Position numbers and translations under genes: made by a program
Part shown: piece by piece, positions 34,924-43,306 of the stretch
Layout: every line of letters starts with the position of its first letter
Numbering within the stretch: position 1 is the first letter of the stretch
The notes under the pieces: generated by a model
What the model saw: only the letters and a program-made list of their open reading frames with translations
What the model was told of the DNA's origin: nothing
Databases searched by the model: none
Origin: an uncultured Lachnospiraceae bacterium
GTDB taxonomy: Bacteria; Bacillota; Clostridia; Lachnospirales; Lachnospiraceae
Length of the DNA stretch: 48,057 nt
Reading direction: 5' to 3'
Assembly (NCBI GenBank): GCA_947089585.1
Contig: CAMULB010000002.1
Span: 1-48,057 of the forward strand

Positions 34924-35838
34924 CTATGCTTCTACCTGCGGCCGGTTGCGGTAACGCTCAATCAGCACCGGCACCGCAAGGGCAATCGCGACCAAAATCG
35001 CAGAAAACAATTTCGTGTCCGAGGTATCGACCCAGCCGGCCTGCATCACAACTGCAATCACAATCCGGTAAATCACAGACCCGACAATGACGGAAATCAT
35101 CTTCATGCCAAAGGATTTTCCCCAGCCCAGCAGCACATTGCCAATGACAATCGCTGCCAATCCAGTGACAATCGCGCCCTGTCCGGAATTGACATCCGCA
35201 TAGCCCTGCGACTGACAGACAAGCGCGCCCGACAATGCCACCAGACCGTTGCTGATGCTTAAGCCCAGCGCCTTCATGAAACGGGTATTGCCGCCCAGCG
35301 CCTTGACCATAGCCTCGTTATTGCCGGTCGCTCGGATTTCGCTGCCGACCTCCGTACCGAAAAACCAATAGGACACCAGAATCACTATCACAACCGCCAG
35401 CACGCCGATGATTAATGTGGTATAGGAATTGGACATCTTTGGCAGCAATGCAGCTAGCTTGTCCACCAGCGTCTCCTGTTTTAACAGCGGTGTATTAGAA
35501 CGCCCCATAACCCTAAGATTGATGGAATACAGCCCCAATTGCGTCAGAATTCCTGCCAAAATTGCCGGAATATCAAATACCGCATGCAAAATCCCCGTCA
35601 CCGCGCCGGCAATGCAGCCCGACACCACAGCCAGGAGGATGGCCAGCATGGGGTGCATCCCGCCTACAATACATACAGCGCAGACACTGGCGCCCAGCGC
35701 AAAACTGCCGTCCACGGTCAGATCTGCAATATCCAGAATCTTATAAGTTATGTAGACCCCCAACGCCATAATGCCCCACAAAACGCCTTGCGAGAGCGCA
35801 CCCGGCAACGAGGAAAGAATTCCTGTGATCACACCCAT
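34924..35838 (-). CDS. ABC transporter permease of a TrpXYZ-type importer
   Basis: A 304-residue permease of the BPD_transp_2 (branched-chain/ribose-like) fold with about eight or nine membrane segments. DLTVDGSFALGASVCA and an RATGNNEAMVKALGGNT loop are typical of the TrpY-like group. It lies 17 bases after the substrate-binding gene and 47 bases before the ATPase. The substrate is not readable. Confidence 0.9.
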   Translation of the reverse strand: MGVITGILSSLPGALSQGVLWGIMALGVYITYKILDIADLTVDGSFALGASVCAVCIVGGMHPMLAILLAVVSGCIAGAVTGILHAVFDIPAILAGILTQLGLYSINLRVMGRSNTPLLKQETLVDKLAALLPKMSNSYTTLIIGVLAVVIVILVSYWFFGTEVGSEIRATGNNEAMVKALGGNTRFMKALGLSISNGLVALSGALVCQSQGYADVNSGQGAIVTGLAAIVIGNVLLGWGKSFGMKMISVIVGSVIYRIVIAVVMQAGWVDTSDTKLFSAILVAIALAVPVLIERYRNRPQVEA

Positions 35839-35855
35839 GCTCTTACCTCCGGTTC

Positions 35856-36974
35856 CTATTCATACTGGGACGGATCAATCGTGATCTTCAATGCATCCGC
35901 AGTATCCTGATTATATGAAAATTGACAATCCTCTGCTTGCAGATATCCGATCGGCATGGTAGCCGTCTCGGCCTCTCCCTTTAAAATAGAAGCCGCCTGC
36001 GCTCCGGTCATCTTACCCAGATTGAAATAGCTCAAGCCATAGGTTGCCAGCGCACCGCCGTCCACCATACCGCTCTCACCGCCGATCACAGCCAATCCTG
36101 CTTCTGTGGCGATCATCGAAATCGTTGCCATTCCTTCCGCCACCTTGTTATCAGTCGGCGCGTAAATGGCATCTACCTTCCCCTTCATTGAGTCTACAAC
36201 AGACTGAATCTCATCCAATGTTGAGAACGTAAATTTCTCTCCGCTCATTCCCTGTGCGTCCAATGCCTCAACTGCCAAATCGGCCTGGAACTCGGAATTA
36301 TCCTCTGCCGAACAGTAGAGAATCCCAACCTTCTTTGCATCTGGCAGCAGCTGATGCAGCAGATCAATCTGTTCCTTCACCGGAGTCAGATCGGATGTAC
36401 CGGATACATTGCCTCCAGGCGCGTCATTGGCATCCACCAGGCCTGAGCTGGCCGGATCCGTCACTGCTGTAATCAAAATCGGAATCTCCGTCGTCTTGCT
36501 GGCCGCCGCCTGTGCCGCCGGCGTAGCAATTGCCAGAATCAAATCCACATTATCATTGACAAATTTATCTGCAATCGTCAGACAGTTCGCCTGCTCGCCC
36601 TGTGCATTCTGATAATCTACGCTCAGGTTCTTTCCCTCTTCAAAGCCTGCTTCCTTCAATCCTTCCAAAAACCCTTTATAAGATTCATCCAAGGCCGGAT
36701 GCTCGGCCAGCTGAATCACGCCGATCTTAAACGCTTCTCCGTCTCCGGCCGCTCCATCTTCTTCCGCTGCACCGTCCGCTGCATCTGCACCTTCCCCTGA
36801 GTCAGACTGATCGTCCGCTGCATCTGCGCCGTCGTCCTCTGTCCCGCTGCTATCCTCGCTGCTCGCTCCCTTGGAATCGCTTCCCGTATCCTTTGCATCC
36901 TTGCTTCCGCAGCCCGCCAACATGGAAACGGCCAGCGCCAGCGTCATCAACAATGCGATTGTCTTCCTTTTCAT
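35856..36974 (-). CDS. ABC transporter substrate-binding lipoprotein (TrpX-like)
   Basis: A 372-residue lipoprotein. The signal MKRKTIALLMT ends in the lipobox LAGC with Cys22; then comes an acidic, Asp/Glu/Ser/Gly-rich linker of about 70 residues. The binding domain has FKIGVIQLAEHPALDESYKGFLEGLKE, LILAIATPAAQAAA and VDAIYAPTDNKVAEGM, matching the ABC_sub_bind family linked to tryptophan or tyrosine uptake. ATG 36974 was chosen because GGAGG lies upstream; the frame continues 48 codons further without a ribosome site and overlaps recD2. It has its own promoter. Confidence 0.92.
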   Translation of the reverse strand: MKRKTIALLMTLALAVSMLAGCGSKDAKDTGSDSKGASSEDSSGTEDDGADAADDQSDSGEGADAADGAAEEDGAAGDGEAFKIGVIQLAEHPALDESYKGFLEGLKEAGFEEGKNLSVDYQNAQGEQANCLTIADKFVNDNVDLILAIATPAAQAAASKTTEIPILITAVTDPASSGLVDANDAPGGNVSGTSDLTPVKEQIDLLHQLLPDAKKVGILYCSAEDNSEFQADLAVEALDAQGMSGEKFTFSTLDEIQSVVDSMKGKVDAIYAPTDNKVAEGMATISMIATEAGLAVIGGESGMVDGGALATYGLSYFNLGKMTGAQAASILKGEAETATMPIGYLQAEDCQFSYNQDTADALKITIDPSQYE

Positions 36975-37025
36975 CTCTCTGTTTCCTCCTGTTTTTACTT
37001 TAACACTTAAAAGCATTACCGTACT

Positions 37026-37054
37026 ATCATACACCGTAGAAAAAAGTACGTCAA
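37026..37054 (-). promoter_or_regulatory. Promoter of the ABC transporter unit
   Basis: On the minus strand TTGACG (37049-37054), a 17-base spacer and TATGAT (37026-37031), five of six matches each. The -35 overlaps the recD2 stop codon. The predicted transcript starts near 37019, about 45 bases before the lipoprotein start. A small inverted repeat with the arms CTTTTAA and TTAAAG lies at 37003-37018. Confidence 0.7.
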
Positions 37055-39258
37055 GTAGAAACTTCCAACAGCCGCTGCTTGAGGCCCGAATACCTGCGCC
37101 GCTCGCTCTGATTGCCAATCATTCCCGCAAAGGTACGCTCGTCTCCGACCAGCGTCACACACCGTCTCGCCCTGGTCACTGCCGTATATAAAAGATTGCG
37201 GTTCATCAACAGCCGCGGCCCGTTTAACAGGGGAATCACCACCGCCGGATATTCGCTGCCCTGTGATTTATGAATCGTAATTGCGTATGCCAGCTCCAGC
37301 TCATCCAGCTGCTTGAATTCATATTCGACCATTCGCCCCTCGTCGAATTCCACAGTCATTGTCTCGGAAGCATTTTGAATGCTGCGCACTACGCCCACAT
37401 CGCCGTTGAATACGCCGCTTCCCTTGTCGATCGCAAGCCCGTATCTGCTGCGAATCTCCCACTCCAGCTGATAATTATTGCGAATCTGCATGACCTTATC
37501 TCCCTCACGGAACAATCCCTGGCCATGCTCCTTTTCCATCTTGTCATGTGCAGGCGGATTGAGATAGTGCTGTAAAATTCCATTCAAACGTTCCACGCCC
37601 AGCAGCCCTTTGCGCATCGGCGTCAACACTTGAATCTCATAGGGCTTTGCCTCGACAAATTTCGGCAGCTTCTGTTGAATCAATTGAATCATCACACGGA
37701 TAATCACATCCGCATCATAGCGTTTCAAAAAAAAGAAATCCATACTCTTGTTATCGAGCGTCACCGTCTCCCCACGATTGATTTTGTGTGCGTTGACCAC
37801 AATATCGCTTTGGGTCGCCTGCCGAAAGATCTTTGTCAGCCGCACCACTGAAAACACCCCGGAATCAATGATGTCCTTGAGCACATTGCCCGGCCCCACA
37901 CTGGGCAGCTGGTTCACATCTCCCACCAGAATCAGCCGTGTTCCAGGCGTCACCGCTTTCAGCAGCGCGCTCATCAGCGTGATATCCACCATCGACATCT
38001 CGTCCACAATAATCACATCCGCCTCCAGAGGATTTTGCTCATTGCGTTCAAATCCGGCCGCTCCCTCAACATCTCCGTTTACCTCCAGCAGCCGGTGAAT
38101 CGTCCTGGCCTCATAGCCGGTTGTCTCGCTCATGCGCTTGGCCGCCCGGCCCGTAGGCGCTGCCAGCAAAAAGTCCATTCCTTCCAGTTCAAAATATTGA
38201 ATCATCGTGTTGATCGTCGTCGTCTTTCCCGTACCCGGCCCACCGGTAATCACCAATAGACCGCGCCGGGCTGCTTCCTTTATGGCTTCCTTCTGCAGGG
38301 GATCCAGCGTCACTCCGGTCTCTTTCTCAATGCGCGCGATTTTTTGCAGGCTCTCATCCTCGGATGTCTCATAGAACAGATCCAGCTCCCGCAGCATCAA
38401 CGCTCCATTTGCTTCCATATAGTAGTAAGCGGCAGCATAAATAAAAAGCCGGCCCTCCGACTCCTTCATCACCAGCTTTTTGTCAATGGTCAGATCCATA
38501 TAATGTTCTTCCACCAGAGCGCCTGCCACGCCCAAAAGCTCCTCTGCCTTTTGCGTCAACGTCTCCTTTGGCAGACAGGTATGCCCGTCCGCGGCCGCCT
38601 GCTGCAGCACATACAGGATTCCGCTGCGGATACGAAAATTAGAATCTGCCCGAATTCCCGCTTTTGCCGCAATCTCGTCCGCGATCTTAAATCCCACACC
38701 CGGAATATCGTCTGCCATGCGATAAGGATTTTCCTGAATCATGCGATAAATCTTTGCGCCGTATACGCGGTAGATCTTGACCGCCAGCGTAAGGGAAATG
38801 CCGTATTGCTGGAGAAACATCATCGCCTCCCGCTGTTCCTTTTTCTCGGCCACCTGTTCCGCAATCTCACTTGCCTTCCGCTCGCTGATCCCTTTGATCT
38901 CTACCAGGCGCTCCGGCTCTTCTTCAATGATGCGAAAGGTCTCTTCCTTAAATCTGCGCACAATTCGAGAGGCCAGGGCAACTCCGATTCCTTTGATTGC
39001 TCCTGACCCCAAATATCGTTCTATGGACATAAGATCCTCCGGCGCTTTGATCTGATAATGCTCCACCTTAAACTGTTCCCCATACGAGGGGTGACTGGTG
39101 TAGCTGCCGGATACCTCGATCGTTTCTCCTTCACTGATCACGTGAAAGATTCCTACACATGTAATCTCATCTTCTTCGCAAACCATATTCCATACCGTAT
39201 AACCATTCTCTTCATTGCGGTATATGATATGCTCCACGAACCCTGTTTTCGTCTCCAT
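37051..39258 (-). CDS. recD2: RecD-like DNA helicase (RecD2)
   Basis: A 735-residue SF1B 5'-3' helicase. An N-terminal OB-like region is followed by helix-hairpin-helix motifs (about 83-130 and 183-200), Walker A GGPGTGKT at 339-346, motif II VDEMSMVD near 418-425, motif III GDVNQLPSVG near 446-455, and the C-terminal motifs AYAITIHKSQGSEYP and YTAVTRARR. The length is that of RecD2, which works without RecBC. It acts in DNA repair. The start has only a weak AGGAAG site, and a promoter-like sequence lies in the same gap. Confidence 0.96.
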   Translation of the reverse strand: METKTGFVEHIIYRNEENGYTVWNMVCEEDEITCVGIFHVISEGETIEVSGSYTSHPSYGEQFKVEHYQIKAPEDLMSIERYLGSGAIKGIGVALASRIVRRFKEETFRIIEEEPERLVEIKGISERKASEIAEQVAEKKEQREAMMFLQQYGISLTLAVKIYRVYGAKIYRMIQENPYRMADDIPGVGFKIADEIAAKAGIRADSNFRIRSGILYVLQQAAADGHTCLPKETLTQKAEELLGVAGALVEEHYMDLTIDKKLVMKESEGRLFIYAAAYYYMEANGALMLRELDLFYETSEDESLQKIARIEKETGVTLDPLQKEAIKEAARRGLLVITGGPGTGKTTTINTMIQYFELEGMDFLLAAPTGRAAKRMSETTGYEARTIHRLLEVNGDVEGAAGFERNEQNPLEADVIIVDEMSMVDITLMSALLKAVTPGTRLILVGDVNQLPSVGPGNVLKDIIDSGVFSVVRLTKIFRQATQSDIVVNAHKINRGETVTLDNKSMDFFFLKRYDADVIIRVMIQLIQQKLPKFVEAKPYEIQVLTPMRKGLLGVERLNGILQHYLNPPAHDKMEKEHGQGLFREGDKVMQIRNNYQLEWEIRSRYGLAIDKGSGVFNGDVGVVRSIQNASETMTVEFDEGRMVEYEFKQLDELELAYAITIHKSQGSEYPAVVIPLLNGPRLLMNRNLLYTAVTRARRCVTLVGDERTFAGMIGNQSERRRYSGLKQRLLEVST

Positions 39259-39272
39259 GCAACAGCTTCCTA

Positions 39273-39300
39273 TATATAATAATTTTACTCCATCTGTCCA
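39273..39300 (-). promoter_or_regulatory. Candidate promoter of recD2
   Basis: On the minus strand TGGACA (39295-39300), a 16-base spacer and TATATA (39273-39278), lying 15-42 bases before the recD2 start and after the rod-binding gene stop. The distance from -10 to the start codon is short. Confidence 0.45.
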
Positions 39301-39343
39301 TTCTTCTTATAAGTTATCATTGCATTTGATCTGCTTCTACCTC

Positions 39344-39703
39344 TCACAGATTATAATTGCGCTTCATCTGCTCATACAGTGTCTGTGCCAATCCCATTCC
39401 GCCATTCTCGGTCGAGCTCTCTGCCATCGACTGCAGCATCTCATCCTTATAGTAATCCTGCAGCTGCTTTGTAGAAGCAGAGGTCTCCTCTGAATCCGGG
39501 ATCATCTTCTGCATGGCTTTCAGCATCTGCTCAACAAAATATGCTTCAAAATCCTTGCAGACATTCATCAGCTCTTCATCCGTGGCTTTTGACAAATCCG
39601 AGTTGAGCGTCTCCTCTAAGGAATTCGCTTTGCCGTCTGCTGCGGATGCATAGGTATTGTTATAGTAATTGTTCATATTCATGCCGTCAATCGGTAAACT
39701 CAT
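39344..39703 (-). CDS. Flagellar rod-binding protein (FlgJ N-terminal type)
   Basis: A 119-residue protein with the rod-binding domain motifs NVCKDFEAYFVEQMLKAMQK, YYKDEMLQSMAES and GGMGLAQTLYEQM. It lacks the C-terminal muramidase domain of proteobacterial FlgJ, as usual in clostridia. It probably caps or helps rod assembly. It follows the flhP gene by 76 bases; GGAGGAG precedes the ATG. Confidence 0.9.
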   Translation of the reverse strand: MSLPIDGMNMNNYYNNTYASAADGKANSLEETLNSDLSKATDEELMNVCKDFEAYFVEQMLKAMQKMIPDSEETSASTKQLQDYYKDEMLQSMAESSTENGGMGLAQTLYEQMKRNYNL

Positions 39704-39779
39704 TGATTCCTCACTCCTCCTTCGGCGTGCTGCTGCCTGATACTCGATTCAGATCAGAGACCCGCCACACTCTGCCGCA

Positions 39780-40595
39780 TTATCTCTTCAGCTGATTCGC
39801 CTGCCCAAGCATATCATCCGTCGCTTGAATCGCTTTTGAATTCATCTCATAGGCCCGCTGAGCGACAATCAGATTCACCATCTCATCCGCCACCTGCACA
39901 TTGGAGCCTTCCAAATATTTATGCTTTACTTCACTGGCAACCACATTCTGATTCCCCGCTTCATTGATCGCATCGCCGGATGCCTCCGTCACATTAAAGT
40001 ATCCGTTTGACATCTTCTCCAACCCGGCCGGATTATTAAACTGGAACAGTCCCAGCGTCACATTCAAATCAACGTAGCCATTCGTTCCGTTCTGATAGCC
40101 GAATGTTCCATCCGCATTGACAACCAGGGAATTCGCATTCGCATTCTCCGGCAAAATAATCGGCTGTCCCTGTGAATCCAGCACCGGATATCCTTCTGCG
40201 GTCGCAAGCATCAAGCCGTCGTTGCCAATACTGAATTTAAAATCTCCGTTCCTGGTATAGTATGTATTCCCGTCCACGCCGCGCACGGCAAAAAAACCTT
40301 TTCCGTTGATTCCGAACGCCGTGTTGCTCTCGCTGGCCAACATCGGCCCCTGCTCAAAGCTGGAGGTGATCGCCATCACTCTGGTTCCCAGACCCACCTG
40401 TGCCGGAATCGGCTTCTGTTCTCCATTGGCTGTCGTTGTTCTGGTCTGCAGTGTCTGATACAGCAATGTCTTAAACTCTGCTTTCTCATTCTTATAGCCA
40501 GTGGTATTCACATTTGCAAGATTGTTTGCAATTGAATCTACATTTGTCTGCTGGGCAATCATTCCAGATGCGGCAGACCAAAGTGATCTCATCAT
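39780..40595 (-). CDS. flhP: Flagellar basal-body rod protein, FlgG/FlhP-like
   Basis: A 271-residue rod protein. The N-terminus MMRSLWSAASGMIAQQTN with SIANNLANVNTTGYK is the flagellar rod signature. The C-terminus GSNVQVADEMVNLIVAQRAYEMNSKAIQ forms the D0 coiled coil. The start at 40595 lies nine bases after AGGAGG; the frame is open 14 codons further but without a ribosome site. The mbl-flhO-flhP order matches Bacillus subtilis. Confidence 0.92.
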   Translation of the reverse strand: MMRSLWSAASGMIAQQTNVDSIANNLANVNTTGYKNEKAEFKTLLYQTLQTRTTTANGEQKPIPAQVGLGTRVMAITSSFEQGPMLASESNTAFGINGKGFFAVRGVDGNTYYTRNGDFKFSIGNDGLMLATAEGYPVLDSQGQPIILPENANANSLVVNADGTFGYQNGTNGYVDLNVTLGLFQFNNPAGLEKMSNGYFNVTEASGDAINEAGNQNVVASEVKHKYLEGSNVQVADEMVNLIVAQRAYEMNSKAIQATDDMLGQANQLKR

Positions 40596-40727
40596 CGGTT
40601 CTTCCCTCCTAATACAAGCCTCGCACAAGCGCGGCACATAATCCTGATATATTTATCGGCTTCTGCGCCTGTTTTCCTTAGTTCTATTTTATGGCTGTCT
40701 CCTTACAAAACCATAGCGCCAGCTTCA

Positions 40728-41528
40728 TCAGAGCCGTCCCAAATTGTTCACGGCCTTCTCTAACGTATCATCAATCGTCTGCATAATCTTCTGATTTGAT
40801 TCAAACAGCCGGGAAATCGTAATCATCTCCACCATCTCGGAAACGACGTTCACATTGGACATCTCCAATGTGCCCTGTACGGCCTTGGCCTGGGAGTCCT
40901 GCACCTGTCCGCCCTCAGCCAGCTGGTAGAGGTTCTCGCCATATTTCTCAATGAAATTATAGTCCGCTACATCGACAATCCCCAATTGGCCAATCTGCTG
41001 CTCGTTCTGATACAGATACCCCTGTTCATCCACCTTCAGCTCTACATTGGGATCAATCCGAATATAGCTGTCGGCTCCCGGATTGGAATTGAGGGCCCCG
41101 TTCTTATTCATCACATAGTCGCCGTCCTTGGTCATCAAATACCCTTCCGTATTTACGGTAAACGCTCCGTCGCGCGTATATTTTACCATCGTCTCTCCGG
41201 CCTTATTGGTAAAGGAAATGGCAAAAAAACCGTCGCCGTCCAATGCCACGTCATAGATGTTATCCGTCACCCGAAACGGCCCCTGGCCATAATCGGTATA
41301 ATTCTCCCCGATCTCCACGCCGGGCGTAATGTCCCCCAGCCCTCTGGGCATTCCGTACTCTGAAGTATCCTTAATCTTAATCGCCAGCGTCTCGCCAAAG
41401 GTCTTGGTCGTCGTTCCTTCCTTCTTGAAGCCATTGGTGGCCGAATTCGCCAAGTTATTGGTCATCACATCCAGACGGTGCTGTTGATTCACCAGCCCGG
41501 TGTACGCTGTATACAGTCCTTTTACCAT
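40728..41528 (-). CDS. flhO: Flagellar hook/basal-body protein, FlgF/FlhO-like
   Basis: A 266-residue protein with the N-terminal signature GLYTAYTGLVNQQHRLDVMTNNLANSATNGFK and a C-terminal D0 helix (MSNVNVVSEMVEMITISRLFESNQKIMQTID). ATG 41528 was chosen because AAAGGGG lies about eight bases upstream. It precedes flhP by 132 bases and follows mbl. FlgF and FlgG paralogues are hard to separate by eye, so the name rests on the gene order known from Bacillus. Confidence 0.9.
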   Translation of the reverse strand: MVKGLYTAYTGLVNQQHRLDVMTNNLANSATNGFKKEGTTTKTFGETLAIKIKDTSEYGMPRGLGDITPGVEIGENYTDYGQGPFRVTDNIYDVALDGDGFFAISFTNKAGETMVKYTRDGAFTVNTEGYLMTKDGDYVMNKNGALNSNPGADSYIRIDPNVELKVDEQGYLYQNEQQIGQLGIVDVADYNFIEKYGENLYQLAEGGQVQDSQAKAVQGTLEMSNVNVVSEMVEMITISRLFESNQKIMQTIDDTLEKAVNNLGRL

Positions 41529-41592
41529 GGTTGTTCCCCTTTCTAAACGCTGCCCAAAGCTTCGATCGTTCCCACTTACACGATATATCAAT

Positions 41593-41704
41593 CATTCTGT
41601 TGGTTCACTTATTCCTGTTTTTGATGAGCCATTCTGTTGGCTCACATTTGCCTGTCTTTGATAAACCATCCTGTTGGCTCGCATTTGCCTACACAATGAT
41701 AAAT
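41593..41704. repeat. Three-copy tandem repeat with an exact 37-base period
   Basis: Copies at 41593-41629, 41630-41666 and 41667-41704 (the last decaying) begin CATTCTGTTGGYTCAC or CATCCTGTTGGCTCGC and continue with a diverged TTTGCCTGTYTTTGAT block. The repeat fills most of the 209-base gap between the mbl stop (41738) and the flhO start. No promoter or gene was seen in it. Confidence 0.85.
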
Positions 41705-41737
41705 CGGCAAATTCCGTCTATATATTTACATCCATCC

Positions 41738-42730
41738 TTAATCTTCCATCTTGCCCGCTAAAAATTCCACGTATTTTCCGGTTCCGATTGCGACGCAGGT
41801 CATCGGCTCCTCTGCCGTCATCGTATTAATTCCGGTTCGATCTTCAATCAGCTCCTCCAGGCCGCGCAGCAACGCCCCGCCTCCGGTCAGCACAATGCCG
41901 CGATCCGCCACATCGGCGGCCAGCTCAGGCGGCGTCTTCTCCAATACGCTGTGCACCGCTTCCACAATCTGCAGCGTCGCCTCCCGCAGCGCCTCTTCTG
42001 TCTCCTCCGAGGACACAGACACCGTCTTGGGCAGTCCGGTGACAAGGTTCCGTCCCCGTACATCCATCGTCTCATTCTGCGCCAGCGGAAAGCACGTTCC
42101 GATCTTAATCTTAATATCCTCCGCCGTCCGCTCACCGATCAAGAGGTTATGCTTCTTACGCATATAGCGTACAATTGCTTCGTCAAAATCATCCCCGGCA
42201 ATCTTGATCGAGGTGCTCACCACCGTTCCGCCAAGAGAGATCACCGCGATATCCGCCGTTCCGCCTCCGATGTCTACAATCATATTGCCGCAGGGCTTGC
42301 CGATATCAATGCCGGCTCCGATGGCCGCCGCAATCGGCTCCTCAATAATCGAAACCTCCCGTGCACCCGCCTGATAGGTCGCGTCCTCCACGGCCTTTTT
42401 TTCCACCTCTGTGGCACCGCTGGGTACACAGACGCTGATGCGGGGCTTGCGAAAGCTCTTCTTACCCAATGCCTTCTGTATAAAATACTTAATCATCTTC
42501 TCTGTCACAGTATAATCGGAAATAACACCCTGACGCAGCGGCCGCACCGCCACGATATTCCCCGGCGTTCTCCCCAGCATCAGTCTGGCTTCCTCTCCGA
42601 TTGCCTTTATCTTATTGGTATCACGGTCAAATGCTACGACGGAGGGTTCCTTCAGCACCACGCCTTTTCCCTTGATATATACCAAAATGCTGGCCGTTCC
42701 CAAATCAATTCCTATATCTGTCGAAACCAT
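41738..42730 (-). CDS. mbl: MreB/Mbl-like actin homologue
   Basis: A bacterial actin that guides peptidoglycan synthesis along the cell wall. The 330-residue protein has the phosphate-1 motif DIGIDLGTASILVY, the phosphate-2 motif DIGGGTADIAVISLGG and the adenosine motif VLTGGGALLRGLEE. ATG 42730 was chosen because AAAGGGG lies about seven bases upstream. The name mbl rather than mreB is favoured by the following flhO and flhP genes, as in Bacillus. No mreCD follow. Confidence 0.92.
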   Translation of the reverse strand: MVSTDIGIDLGTASILVYIKGKGVVLKEPSVVAFDRDTNKIKAIGEEARLMLGRTPGNIVAVRPLRQGVISDYTVTEKMIKYFIQKALGKKSFRKPRISVCVPSGATEVEKKAVEDATYQAGAREVSIIEEPIAAAIGAGIDIGKPCGNMIVDIGGGTADIAVISLGGTVVSTSIKIAGDDFDEAIVRYMRKKHNLLIGERTAEDIKIKIGTCFPLAQNETMDVRGRNLVTGLPKTVSVSSEETEEALREATLQIVEAVHSVLEKTPPELAADVADRGIVLTGGGALLRGLEELIEDRTGINTMTAEEPMTCVAIGTGKYVEFLAGKMED

Positions 42731-42829
42731 TCTGTTTCCCCTTTCGTTTTCTACTGCCGCCTGCATGCGGCTCTTAATTTATTTATAGCCATAAACTGCG
42801 CTTTTAAACATATTTTGAGTATACCTACT

Positions 42830-42857
42830 ATTATATACAATAACTTCCATTTTTCAA
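42830..42857 (-). promoter_or_regulatory. Promoter of mbl
   Basis: On the minus strand TTGAAA (42852-42857), a 16-base spacer and a perfect TATAAT (42830-42835). The -10 region again reads TTGTATATAAT. The predicted leader before the mbl start is about 90 bases. Confidence 0.7.
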
Positions 42858-43024
42858 AGACTTTTTTTTCAAAAGATGAAATTCGTTTTAAATTTAATTA
42901 TTTCTAAAAATCTTCTTCATACTTTTTATACTTATTTTATACTTTTTTGAAATTTTTTCTTTTGATTTCACACAACCTTCACAAATGCCCTTTATACTGT
43001 ACCATGTACTAGCTGATAAGCTAA

Positions 43025-43121
43025 TATAATTTTTCATAACTCATGCTCCGGAAGCTTACGCTTCCGGGGTACTCCCCGAATTGTAGCTCTGCAAGGCGAA
43101 GATGCCCGGCAGAGTTTTTTT
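43025..43121 (+). ncRNA. Candidate plus-strand small RNA in the mbl-uvrA gap
   Basis: The 576-base gap 42731-43306 holds no gene. An AT-rich half (42767-43040) changes abruptly to a structured, GC-richer segment: a TATAAT at 43025-43030 without a good -35, a perfect hairpin CCGGAAGC-TTAC-GCTTCCGG (43048-43067), an overlapping GGGG-TACT-CCCC (43066-43077), and a terminator at 43087-43121. On the opposite strand the same hairpins are not followed by a T-run, so the transcript should be plus-strand, running toward uvrA and away from mbl. I could not match it to a known riboswitch or small-RNA family. No plus-strand gene follows. Confidence 0.5.
43087..43121 (+). terminator. Rho-independent terminator, plus strand
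   Basis: Stem CTCTGC/GCAGAG (43087-43092 with 43109-43114) with an inner GGC/GCC pairing, then seven T. It is a strong terminator although no plus-strand gene precedes it, which supports the small-RNA call. Confidence 0.8.
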
Positions 43122-43248
43122 GTATCTGCAGCCATATCTGAATCTGCGCTGCCTGCGGCCGTTCCTAACGCTGCCGTCCTCTGATTCGCTCCAACATACC
43201 ACTTAAATTTACCAGACCCGTCCTATGGAATTGTCAAACAACACAGAA

Positions 43249-43273
43249 TGCAGCGAAGAAGCCCTCCGCTGCA
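43249..43273 (-). terminator. Probable terminator of uvrA
   Basis: Stem TGCAGCG/CGCTGCA (43249-43255 with 43267-43273) with an 11-base loop, followed on the minus strand by the T-rich TTCTGTGTTGTTTG. It lies 34 bases after the uvrA stop. The T-tract is interrupted, so efficiency is uncertain. Confidence 0.5.
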
Positions 43274-43306
43274 CCATCCTTTATCCTTATTCTCCTACCT
43301 GTCGTT

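Noticed and set aside
43025..43121. A known riboswitch or T-box
   Set aside because: I found no conserved core of the riboswitch classes I know, no T-box sequence, and no downstream plus-strand gene to control.
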